Shown here piece by piece: positions 43,552 through 53,181 of a stretch of 64,000 bases of DNA (position 1 is the stretch's first letter; each line of letters opens with the position of its first letter). The notes beneath the pieces were generated by a model, which worked only from the letters and a program-made list of their open reading frames with translations, had not been told where the DNA came from and searched no databases. Both the position numbers and the translations under genes were made by a program. The DNA is taken from NCBI RefSeq assembly GCF_049723905.1, contig NZ_JBJKFD010000001.1, positions 4,490,651 through 4,554,650 on the forward strand, read 5' to 3'. This DNA is from G963665185 sp049723905 (GTDB taxonomy: Bacteria; Desulfobacterota; Desulfovibrionia; Desulfovibrionales; Desulfovibrionaceae).

Positions 43552-44652
43552 GTGCGATATGCTGTGTTGTTTATTGTTTTGTTGGTCCTGGCCCTGGTGT
43601 TTTTGGGCTGGGTCTACCTGCAGCAGGACAAGTTCGGCAGGCTTCCGAGTGGCGAGCGCCTTGCCAGGATTCGCCAATCTTCCAATTATGGCGACGGTAT
43701 CTTCCATAACCGGACGCCCATAAGCCGGGTTTTGGAAGGTGGTTTTGTCGGCAACGTGGTTAGGTTCCTCTTCCGCTCCAAGGAGAACATTGCGCCGCCG
43801 TACCCCATGCCTACGGTGAAAACCGACCTGCAGGCTCTGGACAGGAACAGGGACGTGGTGGTCTGGCTTGGTCATTCCTCGTACTACATGCAGCTGGACG
43901 GCAAGACCCTGCTGATCGATCCGGTCTTCAGCGCGTATGCCTCGCCTGTATTTTTCAGCACAAGGGCCTTTGAAGGCACCAACATCTACAGCGCCGACGA
44001 CATGCCGCATATCGATTATCTGCTGATTTCGCACGACCACTGGGATCATCTGGATTACCAGACCGTAATGGACCTCAAACCCAAAATCGGGGCCGTGGTT
44101 ACCGGGCTGGGCGTGGGCGAACACTTTGCCCGCTGGGGCTTTCCCGAAACGATGATCCACGAAGGGGATTGGGGCAGCGCACTGCGGATGGACAACGGTT
44201 TCGTCATTCATATTTTGCCGGCGCGCCATTTTTCCGGGCGGCTGCTGGACAGGAACAAGACGCTGTGGGCCGCCTTTGCCGTGGAAAGCTCGAAACGGCG
44301 CATCTTCTACAGCGGCGACAGCGGATACGGCCCGCATTTCAAGGCGATTGGCCGAACGTTCGGCGGGTTTGATCTCGCCTTGATGGACAGCGGACAATAC
44401 AACGAGGCCTGGGCGGACGTCCACATGACGCCCGAGCAGGCTGCCCAGGCGGCCGAGGATATGAAAGCCGCTGGCGCTCTGCCGTCCCATACCGGGAAGT
44501 TCAGCATCTCCTTTCATTCCTGGGATGATCCGTTCCGCCGTTTTGCCGCGGCCAGCCAGGACAAATCGTACCGCCTCGTAACCCCCGAGATTGGCCGCCC
44601 AGTGGACCTGGAAGATTTCGACCAGCCCTTTTTTCATTGGTGGGAGCAATAG
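43552..44652 (+). CDS. MBL-fold metal-dependent hydrolase, NAPE-PLD/UlaG-like
   Basis: 366 residues from a GTG at 43552 with AAGGTGA upstream. Residues 1-22 are a membrane anchor or signal (AVLFIVLLVLALVFLGWVYL). The metallo-beta-lactamase motif is SHDHWDHLDY, with further metal ligands in ARHFSGR, YSGDSGYG and GKFSISFHSW. Relatives include N-acyl-phosphatidylethanolamine phospholipase D and membrane-associated hydrolases. A periplasmic-facing lipid or phosphodiester hydrolase is plausible; the substrate is unknown. Confidence 0.88.
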   Translation: MRYAVLFIVLLVLALVFLGWVYLQQDKFGRLPSGERLARIRQSSNYGDGIFHNRTPISRVLEGGFVGNVVRFLFRSKENIAPPYPMPTVKTDLQALDRNRDVVVWLGHSSYYMQLDGKTLLIDPVFSAYASPVFFSTRAFEGTNIYSADDMPHIDYLLISHDHWDHLDYQTVMDLKPKIGAVVTGLGVGEHFARWGFPETMIHEGDWGSALRMDNGFVIHILPARHFSGRLLDRNKTLWAAFAVESSKRRIFYSGDSGYGPHFKAIGRTFGGFDLALMDSGQYNEAWADVHMTPEQAAQAAEDMKAAGALPSHTGKFSISFHSWDDPFRRFAAASQDKSYRLVTPEIGRPVDLEDFDQPFFHWWEQ

Positions 44653-44829
44653 GCGGGCCTCTGTCTTTTGATTTGCAGAAAGAACACCATGCCGCAAGAA
44701 TCGGGCAAGAATAAAAGAGGATTGGCTCTTTTTTAAACTCCTTTAGCAGGGCATGATGCGGGCCTCAATGAAGTGGTACCTGCACGGTGAATGCAGGCAG
44801 GGGAAACGTATCAACAACAGGGAAGAACA

Positions 44830-45981
44830 ATGCTGTACAGAGCAATGCCGAAAAACGGCGACCAATTGTCCATCCTTGGGTTCGGCTGTATGCGCCTTCC
44901 CATGGTTGACGGCCATATAGACGAGCAACGTGCCATTGCGCAGATTCGCAAGGCCATTGACGAGGGTGTCAACTATCTCGATACCGCCTGGGGGTACCAT
45001 AGTGGGGAAAGCGAACCGCTGCTCGGCAAGGCCCTTGCGGACGGGTATCGCGAACGGGTCAAAGTAGCCACCAAGCTGCCCACCTGGATGGTGAAAAGCC
45101 GTAACGATATGGATACGTTGCTCAATACCCAGCTGGAAAGGCTGGGCACCGATCATATCGACTACTATCTCCTCCATGCCTTGACCGGTACATCCTGGGA
45201 AACCATGGAGGCTCTCGGTGTATGTGATTTTCTTGATGCGGCGCAAAAAGATGGGCGTATTGTCAATCCCGGTTTTTCCTTTCATGGGCTTTCCGACGAC
45301 TTCAAGACCATTATCGATGCGTATCCCTGGGTTTTCTGTCAGATTCAGTACAACTTTCTGGACCAGGAGTTTCAGGCGGGCACCAAGGGGCTGAAGTATG
45401 CTGCCTCCCAAAATTTGGGCGTGGTGATCATGGAACCTTTGCGCGGAGGCAACCTTGGGCTTCCCACTCCACCTCCGGCCGTGGCGGAAATATGGGACGA
45501 GGCGCCCATACGCCGTGCACCGGCCGAATGGGGACTGCGCTGGGTTTGGAACCATCCCGAGGTCACGGTGGTGCTTTCCGGGATGAATGAGGAAGCCCAC
45601 GTGCAGGAGAATATGGAAATTGCCGACGAAGCCCGCCCGGAGTCTCTGAGTGCGGAAGAAGTGGCCCTGGTGGATCGGGCCGGAAAAAAGTACAGAGAAC
45701 TCATGGCGGTAGGGTGCACTGGCTGTGGCTACTGTATGCCCTGTCCCATGGGGGTTCAGATTCCCTCGTGTTTCAACTTTTTCAACAAGCTGCATATGTT
45801 TGGAAATCCCGAAGAATCCAAACGAATGTATACCAATTTTGTCCAGGGTGGGATTTTGAATCGTGAACCCGGCTTTGCGTCCCAGTGTGTGGAATGTGGC
45901 GAATGTTTGGAAAAATGTCCGCAGCAGATAGCAATTCCCGAAGTGCTCAAGCAGGTTGTTGCCGAAATGGAAGGCAAGTAA
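44830..45981 (+). CDS. Aldo/keto reductase with C-terminal 4Fe-4S ferredoxin domain
   Basis: 383 residues from the ATG at 44830 (GGAAG upstream). Residues 1-290 form an aldo/keto reductase barrel: LGFGCMRLPM, the catalytic Asp/Tyr in NYLDTAWGYHSGESE, Lys in VATKLP, and DYYLLHAL. The last ~90 residues add ferredoxin-type clusters (CTGCGYCMPCPMGV and CVECGECLEKCPQQI). Such proteins are common in anaerobes; electron donor and substrate are not established. It lies just upstream of the lar genes on the same strand, though a hairpin separates them. Confidence 0.93.
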   Translation: MLYRAMPKNGDQLSILGFGCMRLPMVDGHIDEQRAIAQIRKAIDEGVNYLDTAWGYHSGESEPLLGKALADGYRERVKVATKLPTWMVKSRNDMDTLLNTQLERLGTDHIDYYLLHALTGTSWETMEALGVCDFLDAAQKDGRIVNPGFSFHGLSDDFKTIIDAYPWVFCQIQYNFLDQEFQAGTKGLKYAASQNLGVVIMEPLRGGNLGLPTPPPAVAEIWDEAPIRRAPAEWGLRWVWNHPEVTVVLSGMNEEAHVQENMEIADEARPESLSAEEVALVDRAGKKYRELMAVGCTGCGYCMPCPMGVQIPSCFNFFNKLHMFGNPEESKRMYTNFVQGGILNREPGFASQCVECGECLEKCPQQIAIPEVLKQVVAEMEGK

Positions 45982-46030
45982 GCAACCGCAAGCCTGGGGA
46001 AAACGTAAGCCCGGGGAAATCGTGAATGCG

Positions 46031-46069
46031 AAAAGGGGCGGACCGTTTGCAACGTGTGCCGCGCCTTTT
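46031..46069 (+). terminator. Candidate terminator after the aldo/keto reductase
   Basis: Imperfect stem AAAAGGGGCGG / CCGCGCCTTTT with a 17-base loop; T-rich sequence follows shortly after. It would make the lar genes a separate transcript. Confidence 0.4.
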
Positions 46070-46107
46070 GTCCGCTCTTTTTCAATTTGAGATACTGACG
46101 GGAAATT

Positions 46108-47547
46108 ATGAATATTCTCTATTACGAATGCTTTGCCGGAATAAGCGGCGATATGAACCTGGCCGCCATGATCGACCTGGGCGTGGAACCGGACTATCTG
46201 AGGACCGAGCTGAGCAAGCTGGGGCTGGATGATGAATTCGAGCTTTGTGTTTCCCAGGAGTTCCGGTCCGGAATCCGTGGCACCCGTGTGGATGTTCTGC
46301 TGAACCAGGAGCACGACCACACGCACGACCATCCGCATGCACATGACGCGGAAGAAGAGGGCGGTCATCACCACCATCACCAGCCGCACGGTAAGGCAAA
46401 AGAGTGCGGGCACGCTGCCTTTGCTGGACATGACCACGCCCATAGCCACGATCATCCACACGAACATCATCATGGACATGACCACGAATACCACGCTCAT
46501 GGGCATGAACACGACCATGGGCATGGTCACGGCCATACGCATACCCACAATCGCAACCTTGGCGATATCGAAGCCATCATCATGGGCAGTTCCCTGGACG
46601 ATGCAGTCAAGGAGACCAGCCTCAGGATTTTTCGCCGCGTGGCCGAAGCCGAGGGCCATGTGCACGGCAAGCCCATCGAAGAAGTCCATTTCCACGAGGT
46701 TGGAGCCACTGATTCCATCGTGGACATCGTGGGGGCTGCCATTTGTTTTCATCGGCTGGGCGTGGATGCGGTATGGGCTTCGAGCGTGGAACTTGGGGGC
46801 GGAGTCGTCCATTGCGTCCATGGCGTCATGCCTGTTCCCGCCCCGGCCACCGTGGAAATTCTGCATGGTATTCCCACCACGCGCGGCAGGGTGCAGTTTG
46901 AAAGCACCACGCCCACGGGTGCGGCCATTCTTGCGGCCCTGGTGGACGAGTTTACGGATGCGCCCGTTATGGAGACCCGGAAAACCGGCTACGGCATAGG
47001 ACACAAGGAATCGGAAATGCCCAACTTCCTGCGCGTCCATCTGGCGGCGGTATCTTCGTCTGGCGGTGCAAGGTTAGGCGGTGCAAGGTTAGGCGGTGCA
47101 AAGTCCGGTGGCGCAAACTCCTGCCGCGCCCGGCTGCTGCAATGCAATATCGACGACATGACCGGGGAACACCTTGGCGACGCCATGGAGCTGCTCCTGG
47201 AGCAAGGTGCCATGGACGTTCATTTTTCCTCCATTATGATGAAAAAGAACCGGCCCGGAACCATGCTTTCCCTGCTGTGCGCGGAGTCGGACGAGGAGCG
47301 TTTCAAGGAACTTCTCTTCCGCCATACCACCACGCTCGGCATCAAGAGTTTCGCCTTGGAGAAAACCGAGCTGCAAAGAACGTTCGAACCTCTGGACACT
47401 CCGCTGGGAAGCGTTACCATGAAGAACGCCCTTTGGAACGGAAAAGTGGTCCGCTCCAAACCGGAGTTCGAGGAATGCAGGGAGCTTGCCCGGAAAAACG
47501 GGCTGACCCTGGCGGAAGTGTACGCCCTTATCGCCAAACAGGGCTGA
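46108..47547 (+). CDS. larC: Nickel pincer cofactor biosynthesis protein LarC, single-frame
   Basis: 479 residues. It inserts nickel into the pincer nucleotide cofactor using CTP. The N-terminal FAGISGDMNLAAMIDLG, central HFHEVGATDSIVDIVG and GIPTTRGRVQFESTTPTGAA are family blocks. Residues ~68-148 are an extreme His-rich nickel-storage region with about 34 His. Between the LarC1 and LarC2 parts is a short tandem repeat (GGARL units, DNA 47062-47117). In some lactobacilli the two halves are joined by frameshifting; here they are one frame. The C-terminal domain begins RLLQCNIDDMTGEHLG. Confidence 0.95.
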   Translation: MNILYYECFAGISGDMNLAAMIDLGVEPDYLRTELSKLGLDDEFELCVSQEFRSGIRGTRVDVLLNQEHDHTHDHPHAHDAEEEGGHHHHHQPHGKAKECGHAAFAGHDHAHSHDHPHEHHHGHDHEYHAHGHEHDHGHGHGHTHTHNRNLGDIEAIIMGSSLDDAVKETSLRIFRRVAEAEGHVHGKPIEEVHFHEVGATDSIVDIVGAAICFHRLGVDAVWASSVELGGGVVHCVHGVMPVPAPATVEILHGIPTTRGRVQFESTTPTGAAILAALVDEFTDAPVMETRKTGYGIGHKESEMPNFLRVHLAAVSSSGGARLGGARLGGAKSGGANSCRARLLQCNIDDMTGEHLGDAMELLLEQGAMDVHFSSIMMKKNRPGTMLSLLCAESDEERFKELLFRHTTTLGIKSFALEKTELQRTFEPLDTPLGSVTMKNALWNGKVVRSKPEFEECRELARKNGLTLAEVYALIAKQG

Positions 47548-47562
47548 ACAAGGAGTCTGGTT

Positions 47563-48372
47563 TTGCCGGGTATTGATTCCCCAGCTGCAAAGTATGCGCT
47601 TCTGCTCGAAAACCTTCGGGCCATGAAAAAAGTTCTCGTGGCCTTTTCCGGGGGGCTGGACAGCGCCTTGCTGCTGCATGCCGCGCACCAGGCACTTCCC
47701 GAAGGCCTCCTGGTGGTCACTTTTTCCCTGCCGTATTCTCCGGGAGTGGAGGTTGCCGAGGCCCAGGCCATGGCAAAGGCCATGGGAGTGGAGCACCGTC
47801 TTTTGAAAATGGAAATTCCCGACGTGGTGCGGGATAATCCGCCCGACCGCTGTTACCACTGCAAGCGGCTGCTTTTTGAGGGGCTGTTCGAGATCGCCCG
47901 CGCCGAGGGCATAGCGCATGTGCTCGACGGCACCAATGTGGACGACCTTGCAGACTACCGTCCCGGGCGCAGGGCCTTGGAAGAGCTGGGTGTGGAAAGC
48001 CCGCTGCTGGATGCGGGTATGGACAAGCGCGACATCCGGGAACTTTCCCGCAGATACGGCCTTTCCACCTGGAACAAACCGTCCGGGGCCTGCCTGCTGA
48101 CGCGCATTCCCCACGACACGCGGGTTGAAGAGGCGGAACTTCGGCGCATTGACGATGGTGAGAATTTTCTCCGGTCCATCGGTTTTGCGGCCGTCCGCTT
48201 GCGCAGCCACGGGGATTTGGCCCGGCTTGAAGTCCCTGCCGAGTTTTTCCCGGACATGATCAATGCGGACAGAGAGCACATCGTCGCCCGGCTCGGTGCC
48301 CTTGGGTATCGGCACGTCACGCTGGATTTGGCCGGATACCGCATGGGCAGCCTCAACAAAAAAGCCGAATAA
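47563..48372 (+). CDS. larE: ATP-dependent sacrificial sulfur transferase LarE
   Basis: 269 residues from a TTG at 47563 with AGGAG seven bases upstream; this start gives the helix that precedes the PP-loop in relatives. The PP-loop is VAFSGGLDSALLL. CYHCKRLLFE and GTNVDDLADYRPGRRA are conserved, and the Cys of SGACLLTRIP matches the sacrificial sulfur-donor position. It turns the carboxylates of the LarB product into thiocarboxylates. Fifteen bases separate it from larC. Confidence 0.94.
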   Translation: MPGIDSPAAKYALLLENLRAMKKVLVAFSGGLDSALLLHAAHQALPEGLLVVTFSLPYSPGVEVAEAQAMAKAMGVEHRLLKMEIPDVVRDNPPDRCYHCKRLLFEGLFEIARAEGIAHVLDGTNVDDLADYRPGRRALEELGVESPLLDAGMDKRDIRELSRRYGLSTWNKPSGACLLTRIPHDTRVEEAELRRIDDGENFLRSIGFAAVRLRSHGDLARLEVPAEFFPDMINADREHIVARLGALGYRHVTLDLAGYRMGSLNKKAE

Positions 48373-48406
48373 CCGCGTTGCGAGACGTGTAACGGGATAT
48401 ATCGTC

Positions 48407-49150
48407 ATGGACGAAAAAGAATTGAAACAGCTTTTGCTGGAAATCCGGGACGGAAGTCTTGATGTGGAACAGGGCATGGAACAGCTGCGCCACCTTCCGT
48501 ACACGGACCTTGGACATACGAAATTCGACCTGCACCGTCCCCTGCGGAACGGCTTCCCGGAAGTCATCTACGGGGAGGGCAAGACCCCGGAGCAGGTTGC
48601 CGATATATTCACCAAGCTGGACGAGCAAAACAACATCCTGGCCACCAGGGTCTCCCCTGAAATGGCGGCTCATGTGCAGTCTGTTTGTCCCGATGTGCAC
48701 TACAATGCCGCCGGGCGCACACTCACCCTGATACGCACCCCCGTGGTCTTTCACGAAGGGGAAATCGCCATTGTCACGGCAGGTACGTCAGACTTGCCTG
48801 TTGCCGAGGAAGCGCGTGTCACCTGCGAGATGTTCGGCAGCCATGCGCGGCTCATCACCGACGTGGGCGTGGCCGGAATCCATCGGCTGCTGCACAACCT
48901 GCCGGAAATTCGTACGGCGAGGGTCATCATCGTGGTGGCAGGCATGGAAGGCGCGCTTGCCAGCGTGGTAGGGGGCCTCGTACCACAGCCCATCATAGCG
49001 GTGCCCACCTCGGTGGGGTATGGGGCCGCGTTTTCCGGGCTTTCCGCCCTGCTGGGCATGCTCACCTCCTGCGCCAGCGGCGTAAGCGTGGTGAACATAG
49101 ACAATGGGTACGGCGCGGCCTGCGCCGCCTGCAAGATCAACAATCTCTAG
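48407..49150 (+). CDS. larB: Pyridinium-3,5-biscarboxylic acid mononucleotide synthase LarB
   Basis: 247 residues from the ATG at 48407. The AIR-carboxylase-like domain is clear: VTAGTSDLPVAEEARVTCEM, DVGVAGIHRLL, VVAGMEGALASVVGGLV and PTSVGYGAAFSGLSALLGML. It carboxylates and hydrolyses nicotinic acid adenine dinucleotide in the first step of nickel-pincer cofactor synthesis. The C-terminus ends in a Cys pair (YGAACAACKIN). The repeat copy at 49169 follows 18 bp after the stop. Confidence 0.95.
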   Translation: MDEKELKQLLLEIRDGSLDVEQGMEQLRHLPYTDLGHTKFDLHRPLRNGFPEVIYGEGKTPEQVADIFTKLDEQNNILATRVSPEMAAHVQSVCPDVHYNAAGRTLTLIRTPVVFHEGEIAIVTAGTSDLPVAEEARVTCEMFGSHARLITDVGVAGIHRLLHNLPEIRTARVIIVVAGMEGALASVVGGLVPQPIIAVPTSVGYGAAFSGLSALLGMLTSCASGVSVVNIDNGYGAACAACKINNL

Positions 49151-49168
49151 TGTAACGTAATCAGAAAG

Positions 49169-49332
49169 TTCAGGCTGCTGACAAAGGCCCGATAGCGTCG
49201 TTGTTTCAAAAAACTCAAACCCTCGCGTATCTGAAAATACGTGTCGGTCTTGAGTTTTTTTTACGACGGTGAGTCTTGTAGCTCTCGTACCTTTTTGAGC
49301 AGCCTGCCAGATTGAATTTTGTAATCAATCTG
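49169..49332. repeat. Dispersed nested-palindrome repeat, copy 3
   Basis: Outer inverted ends at 49171-49187 and 49290-49306; inner hairpin AAAAAACTCAAACC..GTCTTGAGTTTTTTT at about 49205-49261; the extra CAGATTG / CAATCTG hairpin follows. It lies directly after larB, where it could act as terminator. Confidence 0.85.
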
Positions 49333-49444
49333 AGGCCCTGGCAAGAGGGACTTTTCGTATGTTGCAGGAGGGATGAAACGACCTGGGAGAATAAGGCCTT
49401 TTGGCGTTCTGGAGGCAGATTGGCCGTATTCCCCCGGTCAGTTT

Positions 49445-51592
49445 TTACTGTGTGGCGGATTCGGACTGAAGCGTCCGTATCAGGATGGTAAGCTGGCTCG
49501 ATTGTTCACTGAGTTCCCGGATGGCTTGCAGTGTCTTTCCCACACTGTGGGAGCCTTCCAGTGCGATGCCGTTGATTTCGTCAATGGCCTGGTTGATTTC
49601 TTCGCTGGCTGCGGATTGTTGCTCTGCCGCCGTGGCTATCTCGCGGATACGGTCGGCGGACTCTTCGGCCCCTTCCACTATTCCCCGGAGCACTTCCCCC
49701 GATTGATTGGTCATGCCCACGGCTTTGTCCAGGTCCTGCATGGCGAGTTCCATGGTGTCGACATTGTCTGCCGCAACTTTTTGGATGGCCAGGATGGATA
49801 TGCCGACCTCCTTGGTGGCGTGCATGGTTTTTTCCGCCAATTTGCGGACCTCGTCCGCCACAACCGCAAATCCTCTGCCGGCGTCGCCTGCACGGGCAGC
49901 CTCAATGGCCGCGTTGAGAGCCAGCAGGTTGGTCTGGTCGGCGATATCATCAATAACCGTCATGATTGTTCCAATGGATTTGGCCTGGGTATCCAGCTGT
50001 GCCATGGTGCTGTGCAGTTCCCGGGATCTGTTCAGGGCCATCCCCAGCGTTTCGATGGAATTTTTCACCACGCGGGCTCCTTCCAGAGCCTTATCCCTCC
50101 CTTGGAAACTCTGCTCCGAAGCGGTCCCCGCGTTGCGGGCCACTTCCAGAACCGTGGCGTTCATTTCCTCCATTGCCGTGGCCGTGGTGGTAATACGTTC
50201 CTTTTGGGTTTCCGTGCCCTGGCGCATATCTTCGGCCTGCTCGGAGATGTTTTTCATGGCTATTGTGAGCCTTGCCACCACGCGCTGCAATTTGTCGGCA
50301 GCCTCGGTCATGCCCCTGGCATGCGCTTTTTCCGCATCGCATTTGGCTTCTTCGGCTTCGGATGTCGCTTGTTCTGCCTGGTGGGTTTTTTCCCGGGCGA
50401 GGCAGATCTGATTTTCGATCTGCTCTATGTTTTCCTGCAGTTTGACGGCCAGGGTGTTGACGGAAGCCTGCATCACGGCAATCTCATCCCGGCCGTTCGG
50501 CGCAAGGCGGACTTCCAGATCTCCGGCGGCAATGCGGTCCACTATGCTGGCTGTCTTTTTGATGGGACGGGCAATGACACCGGCGATGAACCAGAGAAAC
50601 CCCAAAGCCGCCAACATACAGATTCCGCCGATAAGGCAGGAACGGATAGCCGCCGCATGGGATTCGGCATAGATGAGGTCCTTGCTGATGGAAATGTTGA
50701 TGCCCCACCAATTGCCGTCGTCTTCTCCAAAGGTTACGGGCACGAAGATCTGCAGAAAGCCGCCTTCAAAGACGTGGAATGCGCTTCCGCGGGCCATGCG
50801 TTGCAGCAGCTCGGCCGAGTTGGAATAGATGGAGGACAGGGGCTTGCCGGTGAATTCGGGATGGTTCGTCTTGCCCGCAATGGCCCCGTTGTGTGTGATG
50901 AGGGTTACATCCGCCTGGTGTCCTAACAGGTGCACCGAGTCGACGAGATTTTGCAGAAAGTCGGCGGCAATATCGATGCTCGCCACGCCCAGTACCTTGT
51001 TTTGCGGCTTGATGGGAACGGTCAGGCTGATCATGACGACCCGCTGCCCCTGCATCTCGTAGGCAATAGGGTCCATGACCGATTCCATGCCCGTATCGCG
51101 TGAATATGTATACCATTTTCCCGCATCTGGATCGGCGACAATGGCCTGGAGGTGCAGCCCGTTGACCTTGTTCCAGTAGGGAAGAAAGCGTCCTGTAGAC
51201 GTGCTGCCCGGTCCGTTGATGAACGCCTCGTCCTGTCCATCAAAGGCGTTGGGTTCCCATCCTGTCCAGACACCGAGAAAATTTTCGTTTTGTTCCGCAA
51301 GTCGGCCGATCATGCCGATTATTTCATCACGCCTCGGCGGAAGAGTTGTCTGGCGTTTCAGTCCTTCGATGGCATAGGCGAGGTTGCGCGCTGCATCCAG
51401 CCCGGAATTTATCTCCCCGCGTATGCGCAGGGCTTCTATGGTTGCCTGGCTTTTCGCCTGGGCCAAGGCCTGGGACAGGGCGATTTCGCGAACGCTTATG
51501 GTGGAATAGGCAATAACCGCTATGATGGACGCTGCAAGGCAGATTCCTGAAAGCAGGACGATCTTTCCTTGTATGGATCGAAATTTGATCAC
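49445..51592 (-). CDS. Methyl-accepting chemotaxis protein with periplasmic Cache sensor
   Basis: 715 residues. The N-terminal membrane segment is SIQGKIVLLSGICLAASIIAVIA. A large periplasmic dCache-type domain follows (residues ~35-330; LGVWTGWEPNAFDGQDEAFI, KVLGVASIDIAADFLQNLV), then a second membrane segment (CLIGGICMLAALGFLWFIAGVIA), HAMP and a long coiled coil. The signalling tip is present (DQTNLLALNAAIEAARAGDAGR). It has no C-terminal CheR-binding pentapeptide. It steers the cell toward or away from small ligands. Confidence 0.95.
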   Translation of the reverse strand: MIKFRSIQGKIVLLSGICLAASIIAVIAYSTISVREIALSQALAQAKSQATIEALRIRGEINSGLDAARNLAYAIEGLKRQTTLPPRRDEIIGMIGRLAEQNENFLGVWTGWEPNAFDGQDEAFINGPGSTSTGRFLPYWNKVNGLHLQAIVADPDAGKWYTYSRDTGMESVMDPIAYEMQGQRVVMISLTVPIKPQNKVLGVASIDIAADFLQNLVDSVHLLGHQADVTLITHNGAIAGKTNHPEFTGKPLSSIYSNSAELLQRMARGSAFHVFEGGFLQIFVPVTFGEDDGNWWGINISISKDLIYAESHAAAIRSCLIGGICMLAALGFLWFIAGVIARPIKKTASIVDRIAAGDLEVRLAPNGRDEIAVMQASVNTLAVKLQENIEQIENQICLAREKTHQAEQATSEAEEAKCDAEKAHARGMTEAADKLQRVVARLTIAMKNISEQAEDMRQGTETQKERITTTATAMEEMNATVLEVARNAGTASEQSFQGRDKALEGARVVKNSIETLGMALNRSRELHSTMAQLDTQAKSIGTIMTVIDDIADQTNLLALNAAIEAARAGDAGRGFAVVADEVRKLAEKTMHATKEVGISILAIQKVAADNVDTMELAMQDLDKAVGMTNQSGEVLRGIVEGAEESADRIREIATAAEQQSAASEEINQAIDEINGIALEGSHSVGKTLQAIRELSEQSSQLTILIRTLQSESATQ

Positions 51593-51680
51593 CGTAGGCT
51601 CCTTGAGAAAGCGGGAGATCGATACTCATCGACCTCCCTTCGCGGATATTTGCATCAACAAATTGAATGGCTACGCGGCA

Positions 51681-52646
51681 TCAGGAAAAGTTCCCGGCAG
51701 GTTGTTTTTTGGGCGGAAGCATGGGCCTTTTCTTATGCGTGGGAATTCCATACAGCGCAAACAGAATGCCGATGAGGATGATCAGGCCGCTAAAAATCTG
51801 GTTTCCCGTAACGGGCTCGCGGATGGTGAACCAGGCCACGATGGCGCTGATAGGAGGGAGTGTGTAGTAGAAAAGTGCTGTCTTGGGCGCACCGAGAACT
51901 TCCACTGCCATGTTCCAGAACAGGTAGCAGAGAATGGATGCGAAAATGGAAAGATACAAGAGCGTCCAGACAATCGCCGGGGTGAAGACGGGAAGAACGA
52001 GCTGCCCGCCTGTTTGGAACAGGTAGATGGGGACGATGAACAGCGTGCCGAAAAGACTGCAGGCCATGAACAAGGTGGCCTGGCTGATGGAATCTGCGGC
52101 TTTTTTCACGACGATATTATATATGGCCGACATCAGCGCGGTTGCCAGAATGATGAGGTCCCCTTTGGCAAAGTGCAGGGTCAGCAGCCTTGTGAGGTCA
52201 CCGTCCGTAACCAGCAGGGCGATTCCCAGCGTGCTGATCCCTATTCCGAAGTACATCCTGGCCTGAAGTTTCTCTTTGTAGAGCCATTGGCACAGGAGTG
52301 CGGTAAGCAGAGGGGAAAGGGTGGACAACAGCGACATGTTCAGGGCTTCGCAGGTTTGTCCGGCCAGGAAAACGAGCGTGTCGTACAGGGAAACACCGCA
52401 CAGGGCGATGATGCACAGCTCCTTCCAGAACCGTTTGACCTGGGCACGTTCCCTCCAGAAAGTGCGCCAGCCAAAGGGCATGAACAACAGGGCTGCCAGC
52501 CCCCAGCGTATCAGGTTGAGCGTGCTGGGCTCTATCTGGCCTGCCATTCCCCGGGCGGCGACAAAGTTTCCGCTCCAATTCAGCACACCAAGAACGATGA
52601 AAAGGTATCCTGCCTGCTGTGTTTTTTTGAACGTTGTCCATTTCAT
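51681..52646 (-). CDS. EamA/DMT-superfamily transporter
   Basis: 321 residues from the ATG at 52646 with GAGG upstream. Two EamA repeats with ten hydrophobic segments are visible: the first begins YLFIVLGVLNWSGNFVAARG, the second includes SAIYNIVVKKAADSISQATL and FYYTLPPISAIVAW. The C-terminus is Lys/Pro-rich (KKRPMLPPKKQP). It is a drug/metabolite exporter of unknown substrate and is unrelated to the close neighbours. Confidence 0.9.
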   Translation of the reverse strand: MKWTTFKKTQQAGYLFIVLGVLNWSGNFVAARGMAGQIEPSTLNLIRWGLAALLFMPFGWRTFWRERAQVKRFWKELCIIALCGVSLYDTLVFLAGQTCEALNMSLLSTLSPLLTALLCQWLYKEKLQARMYFGIGISTLGIALLVTDGDLTRLLTLHFAKGDLIILATALMSAIYNIVVKKAADSISQATLFMACSLFGTLFIVPIYLFQTGGQLVLPVFTPAIVWTLLYLSIFASILCYLFWNMAVEVLGAPKTALFYYTLPPISAIVAWFTIREPVTGNQIFSGLIILIGILFALYGIPTHKKRPMLPPKKQPAGNFS

Positions 52647-53065
52647 AATGCTGGCCTCATGATGTTTGCCTGCCGATATCCATTCCGCAGGTGGGGGGAT
52701 GGCGGGCAGCTGTACGTAAGTGCGTTTGCGGTCGATCTCGCGGGGTGGCCGGTGAACAGAAACCCAATTGTGCCGGCGGATGCTTAGATCTTTGTGACTC
52801 GCACTGCAATACCTAAAAACCGGTGTAAACGACGGGCCTTTGGGAGGGAGGTTGCCAGTAGGCAAACAGGGATTTTGCCAGGGCTGTCTTGTCCAGGGCG
52901 AGTGGGGCTTTTGTCCCTCCCAAAGGCTGTCATTCGGAGTGTAAAAATTTGTTTTTCTCCCAATACGTCGCCTGTATGTTCTCCCTTGAGCACAGGCCGT
53001 GCCACGTATGTATCTAGCTGTTATTTATGTATTTGTTTGTTTTTCGCTCAGGCGCGGAAAAGCAA

Positions 53066-53091
53066 GATGTGCGACAGGGATGTCGCACATC
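53066..53091. promoter_or_regulatory. GCGACA-N4-TGTCGC palindrome, site 1 (longest)
   Basis: Eleven-bp perfect arms GATGTGCGACA / TGTCGCACATC around GGGA. The core is shared with three further sites nearby. Confidence 0.7.
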
Positions 53092-53136
53092 GGGGAGAAG
53101 GCCCGGGAGGCCTGATGGTTTAAGGGATTGCGGAAA

Positions 53137-53152
53137 GCGACACGGATGTCGC
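53137..53152. promoter_or_regulatory. GCGACA-N4-TGTCGC palindrome, site 2
   Basis: GCGACA-CGGA-TGTCGC, six-bp perfect arms, 30 bp before the end of the small HTH gene (minus strand). Confidence 0.65.
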
Positions 53153-53181
53153 CATGCGGCAGAAAAGTCGTTATTTGGGGG

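Larger units (their letters stand above)
52647..53181. other. 535-bp gap holding two copies of the GCGACA palindrome
   Basis: No credible gene. It contains the palindromes at 53066-53091 and 53137-53152 described separately. The remainder includes an AT-rich stretch near 53005-53045 that could be a promoter. Confidence 0.5.
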
